From: Pithys albifrons albifrons
Lineage: Eukaryota > Chordata > Aves > Passeriformes > Thamnophilidae
Assembly: GCF_047495875.1 (NCBI RefSeq)
Contig: NC_092463.1
Span: forward strand, 17,473,224-17,537,223
Length of the DNA stretch: 64,000 bases
Direction: 5' to 3'
Positions within the stretch are counted from its first letter, which is position 1, and each line of letters starts with the position of its first letter. Under the pieces are notes generated by a model that was not told the origin of the DNA, did no database searches, and was given only the letters and a program-made list of their open reading frames with translations. Of the stretch, positions 1 through 13,800 are shown piece after piece. Position numbers and translations under genes: made by a program.

Positions 1-1681
1 AAGTATGTCCTGGAAACTGGTTGGAAGGATAAAGTGGTGGTTGGGATCAGTCGACGTGGGCTTATCAGGGACAAGCCAACCAGATAGCTTTGATGAGAAG
101 TGACTGACTGTATTGATGAAGGGGAGACAGTGGATTTTGTTGGCTTTGGTGGTCTGGACTTTGGACACAGTTCCCCCGAGTAGCTAAGGGGGCAAACAAA
201 TGCATGTGACACAGGAGAAGCAGTTAAGAGAGCTGCACTTGTCAAACCTTAGAAAGGGAAGCTAAAAGGGGATCCTGCTGTTGCCTCAAGGACAGAGGTG
301 GCCTCTTCTCACCAGGCTAGTAACCAGGCTGCATCTGTGGTGTGGTTTGTCTTAATCAGAATGCTGGAAACTTTTCCCTCTGCAGTAGTGCTTGAACAGT
401 AAAACATGAGTGAATGGTAGTTGAGAACAAATAAATGCTGAGCTTAGCATGGATATCTCTCCCAGCACAACATATAATAAACATAAATGGAAAAGTAAGT
501 GCTCCCTTGATGCTTTTGCTATTTGTCTGGTCTCTTAAACTTTCTCTTAAAGAAATTGTGGTTTAAGAATCAGCAGTTAACTAATAGTTGTAAGGATTAG
601 TTAAAAGTTCTAGGTTTTTATCTTTCTACTTGGTAGGACACATTACAGGACAGTACTGGTCCTTTTATACTGTAGAAGGGCATTGTACTGAAATTTGCTA
701 TACTTAAATGACAATGCATTATACTTCCTGAAATATACATGTATCCTGAGGGAAAGCTTTTCCTCTACAGTAATACTGACTTCTGCATGCCCTGGTCTTT
801 CTGTCCCTTTTCATAACCTCTAGGGACAGTGCTAAAGGTAGTGAGTACTTTTCTGTTACCTTTTTGCCTTTTTCCTTTTTTAAAATCTATTTTATTTGTT
901 GTTATTACATATTTGGATTATTCAGACATTGCTTGCAAGGCATGACTGGGTCTTTTCAAATCCAAGGTAATAGTTTTATAGCACTCTTTTTACCAGAGGA
1001 AGAATTCCAGACATTTCAGTAAAACACGTTTAGTGGCCCTGGATAAAGTAGAGGATGACCAGGTTCTTGAACTTCAGCAGGTGTGCTGGGTGCAGCTTTG
1101 CTGGGCAGCCTGGTGTAAGTTGTACCTTCAGGTCTGAGAAGTGGTGGTAATCCCTAAGGAATGAGGCGAGTGAGTGTTGAGAAATGGACTTTCATACTGA
1201 AGACTTGGGATGGCTGGAGCCTTAACAAGGTGTGAGTGAGATCTACAGACAAGACAGGGGTGGTGATCAGAGATATCATGGGGGTCATGCAACTTCAAAC
1301 AAATTAATTAATCCAATACCAGTATTCATATTTGAAACCATTTTTTGGGTAAAGTGAGTGTCTTGTCACATTCAGAAAGTTACATAAAGCTTGGGAATCA
1401 AGTGCTGCTTTACAAGGAGGAAGGTGTGAATGCTGACTTCAGATTAGTGTTCTAATTCTTTGTGTGTTAGAACACAGGAGACTTCATTCTACAGTGAATC
1501 AGGGAAAAGATAAATTGAAAAGTAAAACCAAGTGCCACATGACTTGTGAGAAACTTGAATACTTGATGCTGTGTTTGTTTTGGTTAGTTTCTATTTAAAA
1601 TTCAGGCAATGGCTGTCTCCACTGAAATGGTAGTGAAATAAAATGATTTCTAATACTTCCTGTGTTTGGTTTTATTTACAG
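1..1681 (+). other. Intron upstream of exon 1682 (3' part)
   Basis: This is the tail of the first TTC7B intron. Apart from an old CR1 fragment near its left end I see no gene, RNA or clear repeat. The last bases form the pyrimidine-rich acceptor of the exon at 1682. Confidence 0.85.
45..195 (+). repeat. Old CR1 LINE fragment (reverse-transcriptase region)
   Basis: The stretch resembles the sense strand of the CR1 ORF2 segment encoding the trans-cleavage part of RT. It has gatgaaggggagacagtgga, then a degraded counterpart of the tract that reads 'ctttcgacacagtctccc' in intact copies. The bases before it match the CR1 'accaac...tatgatgaaatgactg' stretch. It is heavily decayed and has no coding capacity. 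Confidence 0.55.
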
Positions 1682-1836
1682 ATGACATGGCAGAGCTTCT
1701 TCTTGGGGAGTCCAAACTAGAACAGTTTTTGAAGGAAAACACTCCTAAACAGAGTAGTAGTCCACGTGGCCCCCAGCCAAAGCTGACTGAGGTCAGGAAG
1801 CATCTCACAGCAGCTCTTGACAGGGGAAATCTAAAG
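1682..1836 (+). CDS. TTC7B: TTC7B coding exon 1 of 16 in window
   Basis: The 155-nt exon encodes [15 protein letters not shown] and then a conserved PRGP / [18 protein letters not shown] stretch. The acceptor is a T-rich tract ending in ttacag and the donor is gtatgt. It starts with two bases of a split Asp codon, so an exon supplying the first base must lie upstream of the window. It ends in phase 0 after Lys. In mammalian TTC7B this is the second coding exon. The segment belongs to the N-terminal helical part of the scaffold. The in-frame ATG at 1666 is intronic and is not the start. Confidence 0.96.
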
Positions 1837-4800
1837 GTATGTAAGTTGGCCTGAGCAACAATTAGAAAAGTTGAAATTGGAGTACTGAGAAAAGGTTCCT
1901 TAAATGTATTTGCAGGTGCAGAAAGTGACGTTAATATCTGAGAGCTTTTTCAGTCAGAACCTTTTGATGTTCTTAACCATTCTGGCCCTTCTTTTACTTA
2001 ACTCTTGTTGTATCTGCTACATCAGCTTATCTCTTCTGTACTCAACGTCTGTCTTTTGAGAGATCAAAAGAAGCTTGTTTTACAGTCCTCTGTAATCATT
2101 TATTCTGCTGGGATACTTTGAAATTTTGTGAATTAAATATGTAGACTGTGGAACATATTAAGTTTTGATGCTATGTTATTTTCAACTGTGCTTATGGTGT
2201 TATAAAAAAGAAGTCATTGAAGGAGTTGTAATGATAGGCTGCTCTAAATAGTTTTATCACCTGGCAAAGCTGGTTTCTGACTGAGAGGTATTTCTGGTGC
2301 ACTTGTATATAAGTATATGAATATATAAAATTACTGGTAATGCTTTTCAGTACCTCGATGGAATGAGATTTTGTGGATTCCCCCCTACTTCAAGCCTGTC
2401 AAATATTACAGGAGACAGAAATCCTGTTGGCTTGTTGCTCTTTTAGAAGAAATATGCTGAGAGTTTCTACATGAATATATACAGAAAACAGACGTAATAA
2501 TTATCAGAGGGAATTAGGTGTGTTTTCCCAGGAAAACCCCTTTCTTATTTCTCTTCTTTCTAGCCAGAATTCCTACAAGAAGCAAACCTAATTATGGCCA
2601 AATTAAACTATGTGGAGGGTGATTACAAAGAAGCCCTGAACACGTATGCCAGAGTTGGTGTTGATGACTTGCAGCTCACGGCGGTGCCGCCGTACAGGCT
2701 ACGGATGATTGCTGAGGCATATTCTACAAAAGGTAAGGTTGCTCTTTCCAGTGCCAGAATGTGGAAATAGGCTTTTAAAAGTTAGTTCATATCTTGTCCA
2801 AAATTGAAGAATTTTTAGTGTGAGTATTGAAGCAGAGCAAAGCCAGAACCTAGGGAATTTTACTAAAAGCACCCAACTTTCAGGGGAGTTTCCAAGAGAT
2901 AAGGCTTAATTTACTGAAGACATCTAACTTTCAGGGGAGTTATAATTAAAGATCCATTTAGCGAACAGGTTAATACCAAGAAAGAAGACAAGAAATCCAG
3001 AGTACCATGTTTGGCAAGACCCACTGCTGGCGTCAGCAAAAATCAGACCGAGTTGAAAAGTTCATGAGGATGAAGAATGAAAAATACGACCACCACCAGA
3101 TGAAGTACCGGGATCTCCCCTCATAATATTCCTCAAAATGGACAGCTCTGCCCCAACTCCGCCTGCTATGAATATTATAACTAGATATTGCAATATTATA
3201 ATTGTGTATGAATATGCATGTAAAAATATTGTAATCCCTCACTAGAAATATATAAATACTGTAGCTTCTCACTGTAGACTTTGGAGCTCTTTGTCCGATA
3301 CTAATTGGAGGGTTCCCCAACGTTGTCTTAATAAATACCTTGCTGTTTATTGACTAAAACTTTAACTTTGTCTCTGAACAGTTTGTTCTGCCTCTTTGGG
3401 CGTCAGTATCATCAACACAGTAGAGGAGTGCCATATTTGTAGCTGAAATAAAAGGATGGTTTGGGTCCTTTAAATTGCTCAGAGTTTGTGCTAGGTTAAC
3501 AAGACATTTACCTCAGTTAATATTCGGACTGTGCTGTCCCCTGATCAAACTTTTGAGTGCATTGAAAGTCCTTCCATATTATAAACGTCACAGTAAGTGT
3601 GGCTAGATACTAAAAGCCTTATCACTGTTTCTCAAAGTTAATAGTTACAAAAAGTAGTGCAGTTTTGTGCTTACTGTGGGCAGAATGGAGAACCTTAATT
3701 CACTGTGATGCCTTTTACTAAATATTAGCTCAGCCTAAGCTGGGTTGCATAACTAAATTGCCACCTAATTGAGAGAAGTAGTAATAACATGATAACTGAC
3801 TTAAAGCAGTGCATGACTTGGAAGTTTTATTTCTGAAATTTTCTACATGAATATATTTTTAAAAACCAACCAGAAGTGAAGTTAATTAAAAAATACTTCC
3901 TTTTTAACTAGTCTGGTATAATTGTAATGTTGGCCTTGCGTCTTAAGGTGGCAGTGCCACTTCAGTTTAGAAACTGTAGCAGACGAAGCTGGGTCAGTGT
4001 GTTGAGGAAAGTGCCAGTTTGTATGCCAGAGTTTATTAGAATTTACTGAGCTCAATGTTTGCTTTGGTCTGCTGTGTTTAACTTGGGTTTGGTTGCATAT
4101 GTCCCTTTTGTTATGGCAAGAGGAGCGTCGAAGTCAGCAAACAATTTGTGAGAGACTTCAATAGCATTATCTGGTACCTGATCCAGGATTGTTTCTAATG
4201 TTAGTCTTGGAAGAAAGTGCCTGTTTTCCACCAACACAGCCCTCTAGCAAACGTTAGACAGGCATGAATCATGCTCTGTAGAGATAGCAGGGAAATAAGG
4301 GAACTTAACTGGTAGCAGAGACAAAAGGATGCTTTGTGAGTCTGGTCACTATTCAGGTTCAAGTGGGTAGGGAGTACATGGGGAGTTCTTATATATGATG
4401 TAAGCCTGCCCAGTTAGTTTTCTCACACTGCATCTCTGTGGGCTTTTGGGCAATGTCTGGTATGAGAACACTTCCACTCAGCTTTGTGGATTTTGACTAG
4501 GAGTTTTTTTGTTTTGTTTTGTTTTTTGAGTCCATGAGGATGTGTGTTGAATTTGTAATGTTCCTTCCATGAAAATGTAACCTTGAACTTGGTCAACGCC
4601 AAGTACCTAAATTTGCTTGTTTCTCCAAGAAATCCCAGTAATGTAAATCAATCTTTTCCCAGAGCTCAACTCTTCGTTTTATTTGACCTCATAAACATAT
4701 AAAACATTTTAAATATAGTGGCATAAGTTTTGCAGAAAATATTAATGTTATTGGTTTTACTTAATTTAAACATAATGTATTAAAAAATAGAAAACTATGT

Positions 4801-7800
4801 ATCTTTTCTACTCTGGAATGTTTTGTAGGTTCAGATTAAAAAAAGAAAAGAGAAGAAGCCCAGCATGTCTTCTGTCTAGATATGTGAAGTTTTTAATTCT
4901 GATTTCTAATCATCTTTTTAAAACACTGAAATCTGTCACATGAACCCTGATTTATCTGGAATGGATTTTGTTAATTTGGTCCCTTTTTAACTGGGTGACT
5001 CCCTACCAGTTGACCTGAGCAAACCCCACTGTGGGTAGGGACACCTTTCACTGGACCAGGTTGTTCTCAGCCCCATCCAACCCAGCCTTGAACACTTCCA
5101 GGGATGGAACATCCACAGCTTTTCTGGGCAGCCTGTTTCAGTTGCTCATCACCCTCACAGAAGAGAATTTCTTCCTAATACCTAACATAAACCTGCCTCC
5201 TTTCACTTTAGAGCCATTCTTCTTTGTCCTATCCCTACAGGCCCTTGTAACAAGTCCCTCTCCAGCTTTCCTGTAGACCTGTTTAGGAACTGGAGGGTGC
5301 TCTGAGGTCTCCCTGGAGCCTTCGCTTCTCCAGGCCGAGCGACTCCAAATCCCTCTGACGATTAATACATTTTCACTTCCCTTATTCCCATGATAGAAGA
5401 TTGCAAGAGTATAGTCCTTTGTGTGTTCTAGAATGAGGTGGTAATCATGGAGCAGTCTTAAATTTAGTATTTTAAGTCTAGATAGGTTTGGGGTAGTTAA
5501 CAACTAAATAGCATATATTTTTACCCAGTAGTGTGCATTTATTTCTCGCTCTTTTCTCTCTTCCCTCTGGATTTTCTTCTTTCTCCTTGTAAAAGTGGAC
5601 TATAAACTTTACAGTCTGAATTCATGGTCTCTTCAGAGGTGATTGAGGTTTGTAGCTATTACCCAACTAAACACAAGTTATTCTTACAGGGATTTTGTGC
5701 TTCACTGGGATTTGTATTTCTTCTTGTAAGTTCAAGGATAACAGATTATATAAAGATAAAACTCTTCAGAGTGTGTAGATTTTATTTCTTTGGCAGTGCT
5801 AGCGCCATGTTCCTGAGCAGTGGGGACTGTCTGTGCTGCCTGTGTGTGCTGGCCCAGCTGCACTGGGCAGGGGCACATACCTGCTGAGATTGCCCCAGTT
5901 CACTCCAGTTCAGTGGAGTTGCAGTCTGGTGTGCTGTTGTGTACTGGGCCGATACTGATGTTCTTACCGCTGGTAAAAGCGTAGGTCAGATAACTAATGG
6001 TAGTTTTTAATTGCCTTAAGATTTGTTTGTCCTTGTTCAAGGTGTGGTCACCTCCCAAGTTCTTACCTCTCACTCAGAGGTTTCACTCTGTAACCTCAGA
6101 GGTGGCAGGTGGAGTTGGATGCTTGAGTTGATGTTTTTTCTTCTGTAGTTGTTAGAGGGTGCTTCAATAAGCATGTTGCACTGTAACCCTTGGCAGTTCT
6201 ATAGCTCACAGCAAACCTTTGGAAGTGACCTGATTTCTGTGTGTCTCATCTTGCTCTGGCACGAGGAACATACAAATTATGTGTTTCTCTTGTTCACAGC
6301 AAAGAAGGATTCTGTGTGTATGGAGGCTGTGAAGGGCAACATGGGCTCAGGGTCAGGTTCAAGCTAAATTTTGCTGGACTTGTGTCTACTGCTGCCTAGA
6401 AAGAAGCGAAAGAGGAACAGCAGTAGTGACAGTGATGGGGAGAAAGAGTGGAATTGCAACATGGACAGGGAACCAAGATTGCTAAAGACATGTTTAGGTC
6501 TCAGAGAGGTGTCCATGTTTATGTGTGTGTGTATATATATGTGCATATATGTAAATGTATGTTTGTATGTATTTATGTTGTAAGAAAGTAAGATGTGAGA
6601 AAAATCCAAAGAGGGAAATTCTGCCTTTTCAGACTCTGATTCAGAGTTGAGTGTGCATACATTACCCATCAGGGTTGTTTGAATACTTCCCTGCAAAGTG
6701 TTCATTGAATTACAATAGTCTGCTTTACAAGTCTTCATTACAATAGTCCAGGAGATTTCACCCCTGCAGTCTTTAGCTTGGAATTACTGTTATTAAACCA
6801 AAGAACTAAAGCCATCTACTGCCTGCAGCACACTCACAAAGGAGTTTCTCAAATTTTTTTATTACATGAATGAGTTAAATTCACTTACATCTTTAAAAGA
6901 ATGCTTTTATTTCTCTGTGCTGCTTACAGCTTTAGTGAAGGACAGCATATTCAGAAGACTGTATGTGAGAAGAGGCATAATATGGAATGATAGTAAGTCA
7001 AGCTAAGGATTCAAAGACTCTCAAACCCAGCACGAAAGGTTGTTATTATTTTCTTGAAAATGTGTGGGCAGAGAAATGCTACTTCAGATCTTCCAAAGTC
7101 TCTCTAGATTTGTCAAAATGGAACATTGTAAAATTTCAACAAAATCTTAAGAAAAACCTATCAAATTACCTCTGAAATATTTTCTGTTTCATTTACATGT
7201 GGCTCTTTGCCAGCCTGGATGTGTGGGGGATCAGAGGGTATCAGTGCCCAAGCAGGGCTGGAAGGTGGTTCCTGTCTGTCGCTCCTCCAACACAAAGTGT
7301 TCAAAATTGTTGGTGTGGTGATAAAGGCACAGCTGTATTTTATCAGACGGAAGAGCTCATAGACAGGTTGGTTTTAGTTTTTTCCTGTCTTCTGACAACA
7401 AAACCCACTGCTAATGCTGATGTCTTGTGCTTCATCTTGACTTAGAAGAGGTAAGATGAAAAGTTACCTGCTGCCGTGTCCCTTAAAGCAGCACAGAGCA
7501 GACTAACCACGTGAGTGCACGATTCAAAGCCTTGGGAACTTCGTTAGAATAGGCCAGGACTGAGCTCTGTTTAGATATCCCTTGTGCAAAAGTTGCAAGG
7601 AGGTAACTACCACACAGTACACTGAATGGAGTGTGATTCTGATGTTTTCCTGCCTTTCTTCACCATTTCCTCAAATTCACAGGTTAAAAATGGAGTCGTA
7701 GTAGAGAATAATTTTCTTTTATGTAGTTAACTTCATGGACTAGCATACTTTTATATATGTGTGTGCCCATAGAATACAATTCTGATTAGACCTTCTGATT

Positions 7801-10800
7801 TCTTTAAAAGAGCTAATTTTGATGCTGTGCTTCTGAGTAATGGCTCTGTATGGGTATGTAGAAGGTGGTGTGTGGGATAGAGTATTAGTAAAATTATGGG
7901 TTTTATATTAAATACATAATTTTCAAAGATTCAAAGCCTTGAAGACATTCAGTGAGACATTTTAAAAATATAGTACAAAACATAAATTGAATAGATGGAG
8001 CTTTTGAAATCAGTGGACCACTTACTATTTGCAAAAACATGAGAATATTTATGTGGATTGCTGGTTAGCTTTTCCCCCATCTGCCTCTAAATTCATTTGA
8101 CACAAAAGCAGAGGAGAAGCATCCAGTAAAACAATTTGCTGTAGTGATATGCCTGTGGTTGGAGGTGCCAGCTTATTTCAAGAGGGTGTGATGAGAGAGG
8201 AAAATGGGCCTAGAAGGATGATATTGCTGAGGAAATGGGCAGGTTTGCGTGACTGTTGGTCCAAGGTGTTGCCCTGAGGGCAGATATGTGAGCATTGGCT
8301 CTCTGAAGCTGCAGCCTGTTGGACACAGGAGCGTGTCATACCTTTAGGAGGAAGTTTTAAGGAGCAGTACAGAAAGAAATCAGATTTTTATTTCTGCCAC
8401 AAATAAAACTGTGGTGTCAGTAGCAGTTATTAGAGCTGTGTTATGCAGCTTGAGCAAAGCTAAGAAATGAGGCTGGGCAGAGGGAGGAAAAAGGAAGGAA
8501 AGTCCTGAGATTGTGGACATCTTGTCTCAAAGTAAAATGTAGAGGGATTTTGCACGTTTCTGCCTGTATTATATGCTTGGTATTTGAGTATCTATGTAGG
8601 AAGGACTCTCTTCTGATAGATAGTGAAGGTTCCCTTGTCCAGGAGGTTCTCTAAAATAGACATTTGTTTACTTTCTTTACTAGATCAGTTAAATTGGCAA
8701 TGCTCAGTTCTGAGAATGAGCAAGAGCTTGAATTCATGAAGAGATAAAATAACAGAAGTAACAAAAGTAAAAAAATCCATAAAGAAGTAAAGAGTGCATT
8801 TGTCTCACTTTTTTTTCACGTTAAGCTTGTGTAATTAGGGTTACACCCTAACCCTAACCTAACCCTTTTGCTACTTCCTTTTCTTACTAGACCAGTCAGA
8901 AAAAAATCGTTACACACTGTTACCATACATATATTTAGAGTCCATTTTAATAATGGCTGAAGTTAAAATTCCCCTAGGGATATGGCCTCGGGGAACAGGA
9001 CAATTAGGTTTCTGCAAGTTTTCAGCAGTATATGAATGGGGTAATATACTGGAAAGCACACATAGACATTATTCAAATACTGTGCATGGCAGTATCTCCT
9101 GTGTTTCTAAGCAAGTTTGTTTGCTTATGGAAGCAGAGATGAGATGCATTCACAGTGGGATATTGAGGTGTTAATTTGAGGAGATGCAACTTCTTGGGAA
9201 CTCCTAAATAGCAAATTTTTATGTAACTAAAAAAGTAAGCTTATTGAAATTTTACATAATTTAATTCTGATACTGCTGTGTAAGTCAAAAGACCTAATTG
9301 AAAATATGAATTTATAATGCTTGGCATTACAAATTGGTGATCCTTTGTAAAATGCTGTAGAGGAAATAGAAATTTACAGGTCTGACATTTCCTAAGGTCT
9401 GCAACTTTGTAAACTTGATTTTAGTAAAGAAAATGGGTTTATAATTAAAACAGTGTATAGATCAGTAGACTACTCCAGATCTCTGTTGAGATGGCTGTGC
9501 TGTATTACACTAACGAGTATGTGAGTGGGAATGTCTGTGGGTTAGACTGTGACATTGCAGTCCCAGTGCAGGCTGGTTTATATCTTGACTGCCTGTTGGA
9601 ATAACTGTGTTCACATTGAGATGATGTATGTTGAGAAAGGTGAGATCCATATTCAAAGTTAATGTTGCATTTACTAAGTTAAATGATTGGCTATTAATTA
9701 GTTCTGTTTACAGAAACATGGAACCACTCATTAGGTTCAGTGGAAGTGTCGGGTGCCTGTGAATTGCTGCTTTGCAGTTCTGAAAAGTTGCCGCACTTAA
9801 CTTTAATCATACACGACTGTAATGGCACTGTTGCCTGTGTCAGCAGACACCAAGCAGCTTTTCGTGGAGGACACTAAATGAAAGCTGGTTTAGTAATTAT
9901 GCAGGGGATCTCCAGCCTCATTAGGCAGTGGGTCAAGAGCTCAGCTTGGGTTCCCTCCTGCTGCCTCGCTGTGCAGATGGCTCAGGCTGTCACAAACAGT
10001 TTGCAGACCATGGGGGGAACCTTATGCCTGTGTTTGTGAGTTCTGCTCTGCTGGAGCAGGGACTGGGGGAACCCAGACCTTTGTCCTCCTTTCTCAGTGC
10101 TGCTTTTAGCTCTGGTATTTGAAATACAAACACTGATGAAAATAATATGCTTCTTATTAAAATAGAACCTTTTAGGACTTAAGTAACTTGTTTGGCAGTG
10201 TCTTTTTCTTAGTTTCTTCCAAATCCTTGGAATTTCTTCAGAATCCTTCCTTTGGCAGAGTGAGGAGAGGGAAAAAAAGGTTGGGCACAAATTAAAAATT
10301 AGTGTTTCTAGCTTATTTTTTCTCATGCCACTGGAAGAATGGGTGTCACAGTGGAGTCTGGTGTTTTTCATCATAGATGCTTATAGGAGCACCTGTGGCA
10401 GTTCACAGGAAAATTGTAAATTCTGTGGTTAAACCATCTCCTTTCTCCTGAGCAAACAGCTCCCTTGATGTCCACTCTGCGTACTGGTGTGCAGCAGTTC
10501 TGCTTTGGCGAGTGTTCAGCAGCACTCACTGCAGGATCTGCAACAGTTGTCAGTGCTTTTATCAGCTTTTACTTTGTTTGAACTTTTCAGCCTCCCCGCA
10601 AGATGCTGGTCTGTCAAAGGGCTGTACTGCAGCAAGGACTGGCTGGCAAATGGTTATTAGGAAACAAATGTTTATGTGAAAAAGAACTGAGCTCTTCTAT
10701 TTAAAAGATACTGTAAAAGTCTGTTTTGTACTCTTAAGAAAATACAAAGATTAGAATTCATTACTTTTAGAGAAAATTGTGAGCAGTTCTACAACAGTTG

Positions 10801-13800
10801 TCTCAGATGATATTAAAAGAAATCCCAAAATATTGTTGTGGTTTTATTGTCATATTGGGAGTCATGAGTAGTTATTCAATTCAGAAAAGATGATGATTAT
10901 TTTTGGCTTTTTTCTTTTCTTTTTTTTTTTTTTTGACTTTGTGAAACTTCAAGACCCTTAGAAGCACTAGTGTAACTATGGCATTAGAAAAGCTGTGCCA
11001 ATGTAGAGACAAAATGCTGTGTTCAACTCTGGGAAGGTTTTGCTTATGTTGCTCTGTGTTTCATCCAGAATGGAATTTAATTCTCCATAAGTAGTCTGTG
11101 TTTAAAAGAGTAGCTAGCCAGAGAAACTCCCCTTAGATTCAAGTGTACTGAGGGAAGGGGACATTGACGTTTTTCCTGATGCCTTCTCTGGGAAGCAGAT
11201 GTAAGAAGCCAGGCACAGAGGAGGAGATCCTGCATCCTGACAGTTGGTGGAGACTTTTCTGCCCTGAGTCTTGATATAATGGGGTGGGCAATACAAGGTA
11301 CTTGAAAAATCAGAGAAATTAATTGTTTATGTTTCCTTACATTGTCTGTAGCAATGGACAGTTCCTAAGACAGTGCATCTGCAGTAACTATGAAAGTAAG
11401 AGGTATTATATTATATTATATTATATTATATTATATTATATTATATTATATTATATTATATTATATTATATTATATTATATTCTCTATTCTTTTTCTTTT
11501 TTCCTTTATAATAATTGCTTTGCAAATGGCAGTAGGGAATTGAAGAGGGGAAAACCGCCCCCATGCTTAGCTTTCTAAAAAAATACTCTGCAAGCAAGTC
11601 ACAATCTTTGACTGAGGACTTCTAGAAATAAGTCCTTCCCTTCAGTGAAATTAGCAGGGTTTGTTCTAAGATCTGAAATAAATTGTGGGAGTTCCTTGAC
11701 AGCAATAACTCAGATTGTTCCTGTTTCTCTTTTAAAATTACTAATAAATGTTTGCCATGATCTGTATAATTGTTTGTTCTAAGTATATAAGCTAAACATG
11801 AAGTTTCTTTAAAAGGAGATGAAAGGAGGTTTTGTGTGTGCAGCTTCTGGAGAACTTACCCAGGATTGCTTTGCATGTCACATGGGGAACACTAAGAGCT
11901 GTCTACTCAAATACACTTGGATTTTACATGTCCATGTTAAGGCAAACAGGGAGCAAACCCAGAAATCTTTATCTATTGATGCAGCTCTCTCTGTCTTGAA
12001 AAAACATATTTGTTGACTTAGGCATAAAATAGCAGTTCACGGTTTTTCCTCTGTCCTTTGACTTGCCTACTGGAAACGGCAGATAAACCATATGATCCAC
12101 AGATGTTCCAAAATAATCTGGAACCCACAAATATTGCACAGTTTTATCAGTAAATAAACTCCAGATTACTTGTCTCTGTCTTCCCAAACTGGGTTTTTCT
12201 TTTGTAGTGGCGATGAAAAATACTGTCCCCAGCTTACACTATTGATTGACAGTAATCCTTTGATAAACTGTTCTCCAAACTGGATTTGTACTACCTGGCA
12301 TTCTACAGACTTCTTCCCAATATATAATGTGTTTTCTAATTGTTTTCATGTTTAGTTTCTCCAGAAATGGATCCTCAAAACTTTCAGTGATGAATTGAGA
12401 ATATTGTCATTTAAATTGTGGATTATATTATTGAGGGAGCAGCTGAAGGCAGTTTAGGATCAGTGTTTACTGCTGACAAGCTGGAAGAATGACCTGAAAT
12501 AAATCTCTTAACATGTGGAAAGTGCTACTTCAAATGCAGTTCACTATTCAAATAAATATAAGATGAGGTAGTTGAGTTGGCTTGCAGAATATGAGCTGGT
12601 CATCTGTTGCAAATCATAAACAGAAGAGAGTTTTTACTAATATGTAAGGGAACACACTAAAGTTCTGCTGATCATTATGTAAGGCAAGACACTGAAGTTC
12701 TGCTGATTTTTAATACTTCTTTTTTAAAGTATCCTTTGTGCAAACCAGGAAGTCTTTAATCTTCTCTGCTCAGTGCTGTTGGGGTCTCAGGTGGAGCCGT
12801 GTATCCAGTTTGGGCACAGTGAGTCAGGATAGAGGTAACCTGTTGGAGAGTGTCAAGAGTAGATAAAGATGAGTAGCTGTCAAGGAAGCATGAAAAAAGA
12901 AATGAGTGAGCACTGACAGTCTTTGTTACAAGCATGTCTCTCTCTCTAGATGAACATTGAAAAAATGTTTTGTAAAGAACGGAATAATCTCTCTTTGACG
13001 GTGAATTGAAGTAATTAGTTTAGAGAGGGAGATGTAGACACTGGGAAAAAATACTAACCGTGAGAACAGTTGAGCTCTGTAATAAGTTGCATATGAAGGG
13101 CAAGACATCCCTGTTGTCAGAAGCTTTTTAAGAACAGCTTAGAGAAGTGTCAGGGGTTGATGGATTCTTTGGTCAGATAAATGGATTAATATTCTTGAGG
13201 TCTTTTCCAGCTCTTGACTTGTCTTGAAAGTAACTGTAATAGAAGTGACTTGTATAGGATATATTATTAAGAGTTGTAGAGTTTTTATTTGAGACAAGCA
13301 AAGATTTTTTTTTTCCTTTGAAGCACCGCATAGTATATTTGTTGGATAAGTCCTGAGCAGAAAAGACTCACATGGCCTTGATGAGCCTGTGTTACCTCTT
13401 CTAAATTTATGTACAAAAATGACATTTCCTATCACCTTGATTTTCTAAAATGTATTTGTTTTTATAGATGCTTTTGCCTTGCTCAGTAGCTGAGTTAATA
13501 TTACCCTGAGTCTCTGGGCCTTGGTTTCTGTGATCATTTTGGAAAAGTGAAGACATATTCAGTAATGTAAAACTGGTGTAGAAAGACACTAGGTACTTTT
13601 GTGGTCCATTGTCATAATGCCTCTTAAATCAAAATTACTTTAAAAAAAAGCAGCTTCTAGATTTATAATTATTAATTGTTATTAAATGTTATTTATATAT
13701 TTATTTGTGTCTGTATTAGGGGACCATACCTTCATTTCCTTTGTTTCTTCTCCTGACTAAAGGGGCTTAAACTTGGACCATATTTTAGGTATAATATTAT

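Noticed and set aside
1666..1686. ATG at 1666 as the TTC7B start
   Set aside because: It lies inside the acceptor tract. The exon begins at 1682 with a split codon, and vertebrate TTC7B has about 40 more residues upstream.
6371..6583. Intronic frame with a nuclear-signal-like run ([17 protein letters not shown]) that might be a cryptic exon
   Set aside because: The flanks do not give a convincing acceptor/donor pair in frame with TTC7B. The right half is TG/TA low-complexity repeat, and vertebrate TTC7B has no such segment. Probably chance.
9982..10374. 130-codon minus-strand open frame
   Set aside because: No recognisable motif, Ser/Lys/Arg-rich composition typical of AT-rich noncoding DNA, and no conserved neighbour.
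11404..11482. CRISPR-like or satellite array
   Set aside because: A 5-bp pure microsatellite without spacers. No CRISPR array or cas gene is expected or seen in this vertebrate DNA.
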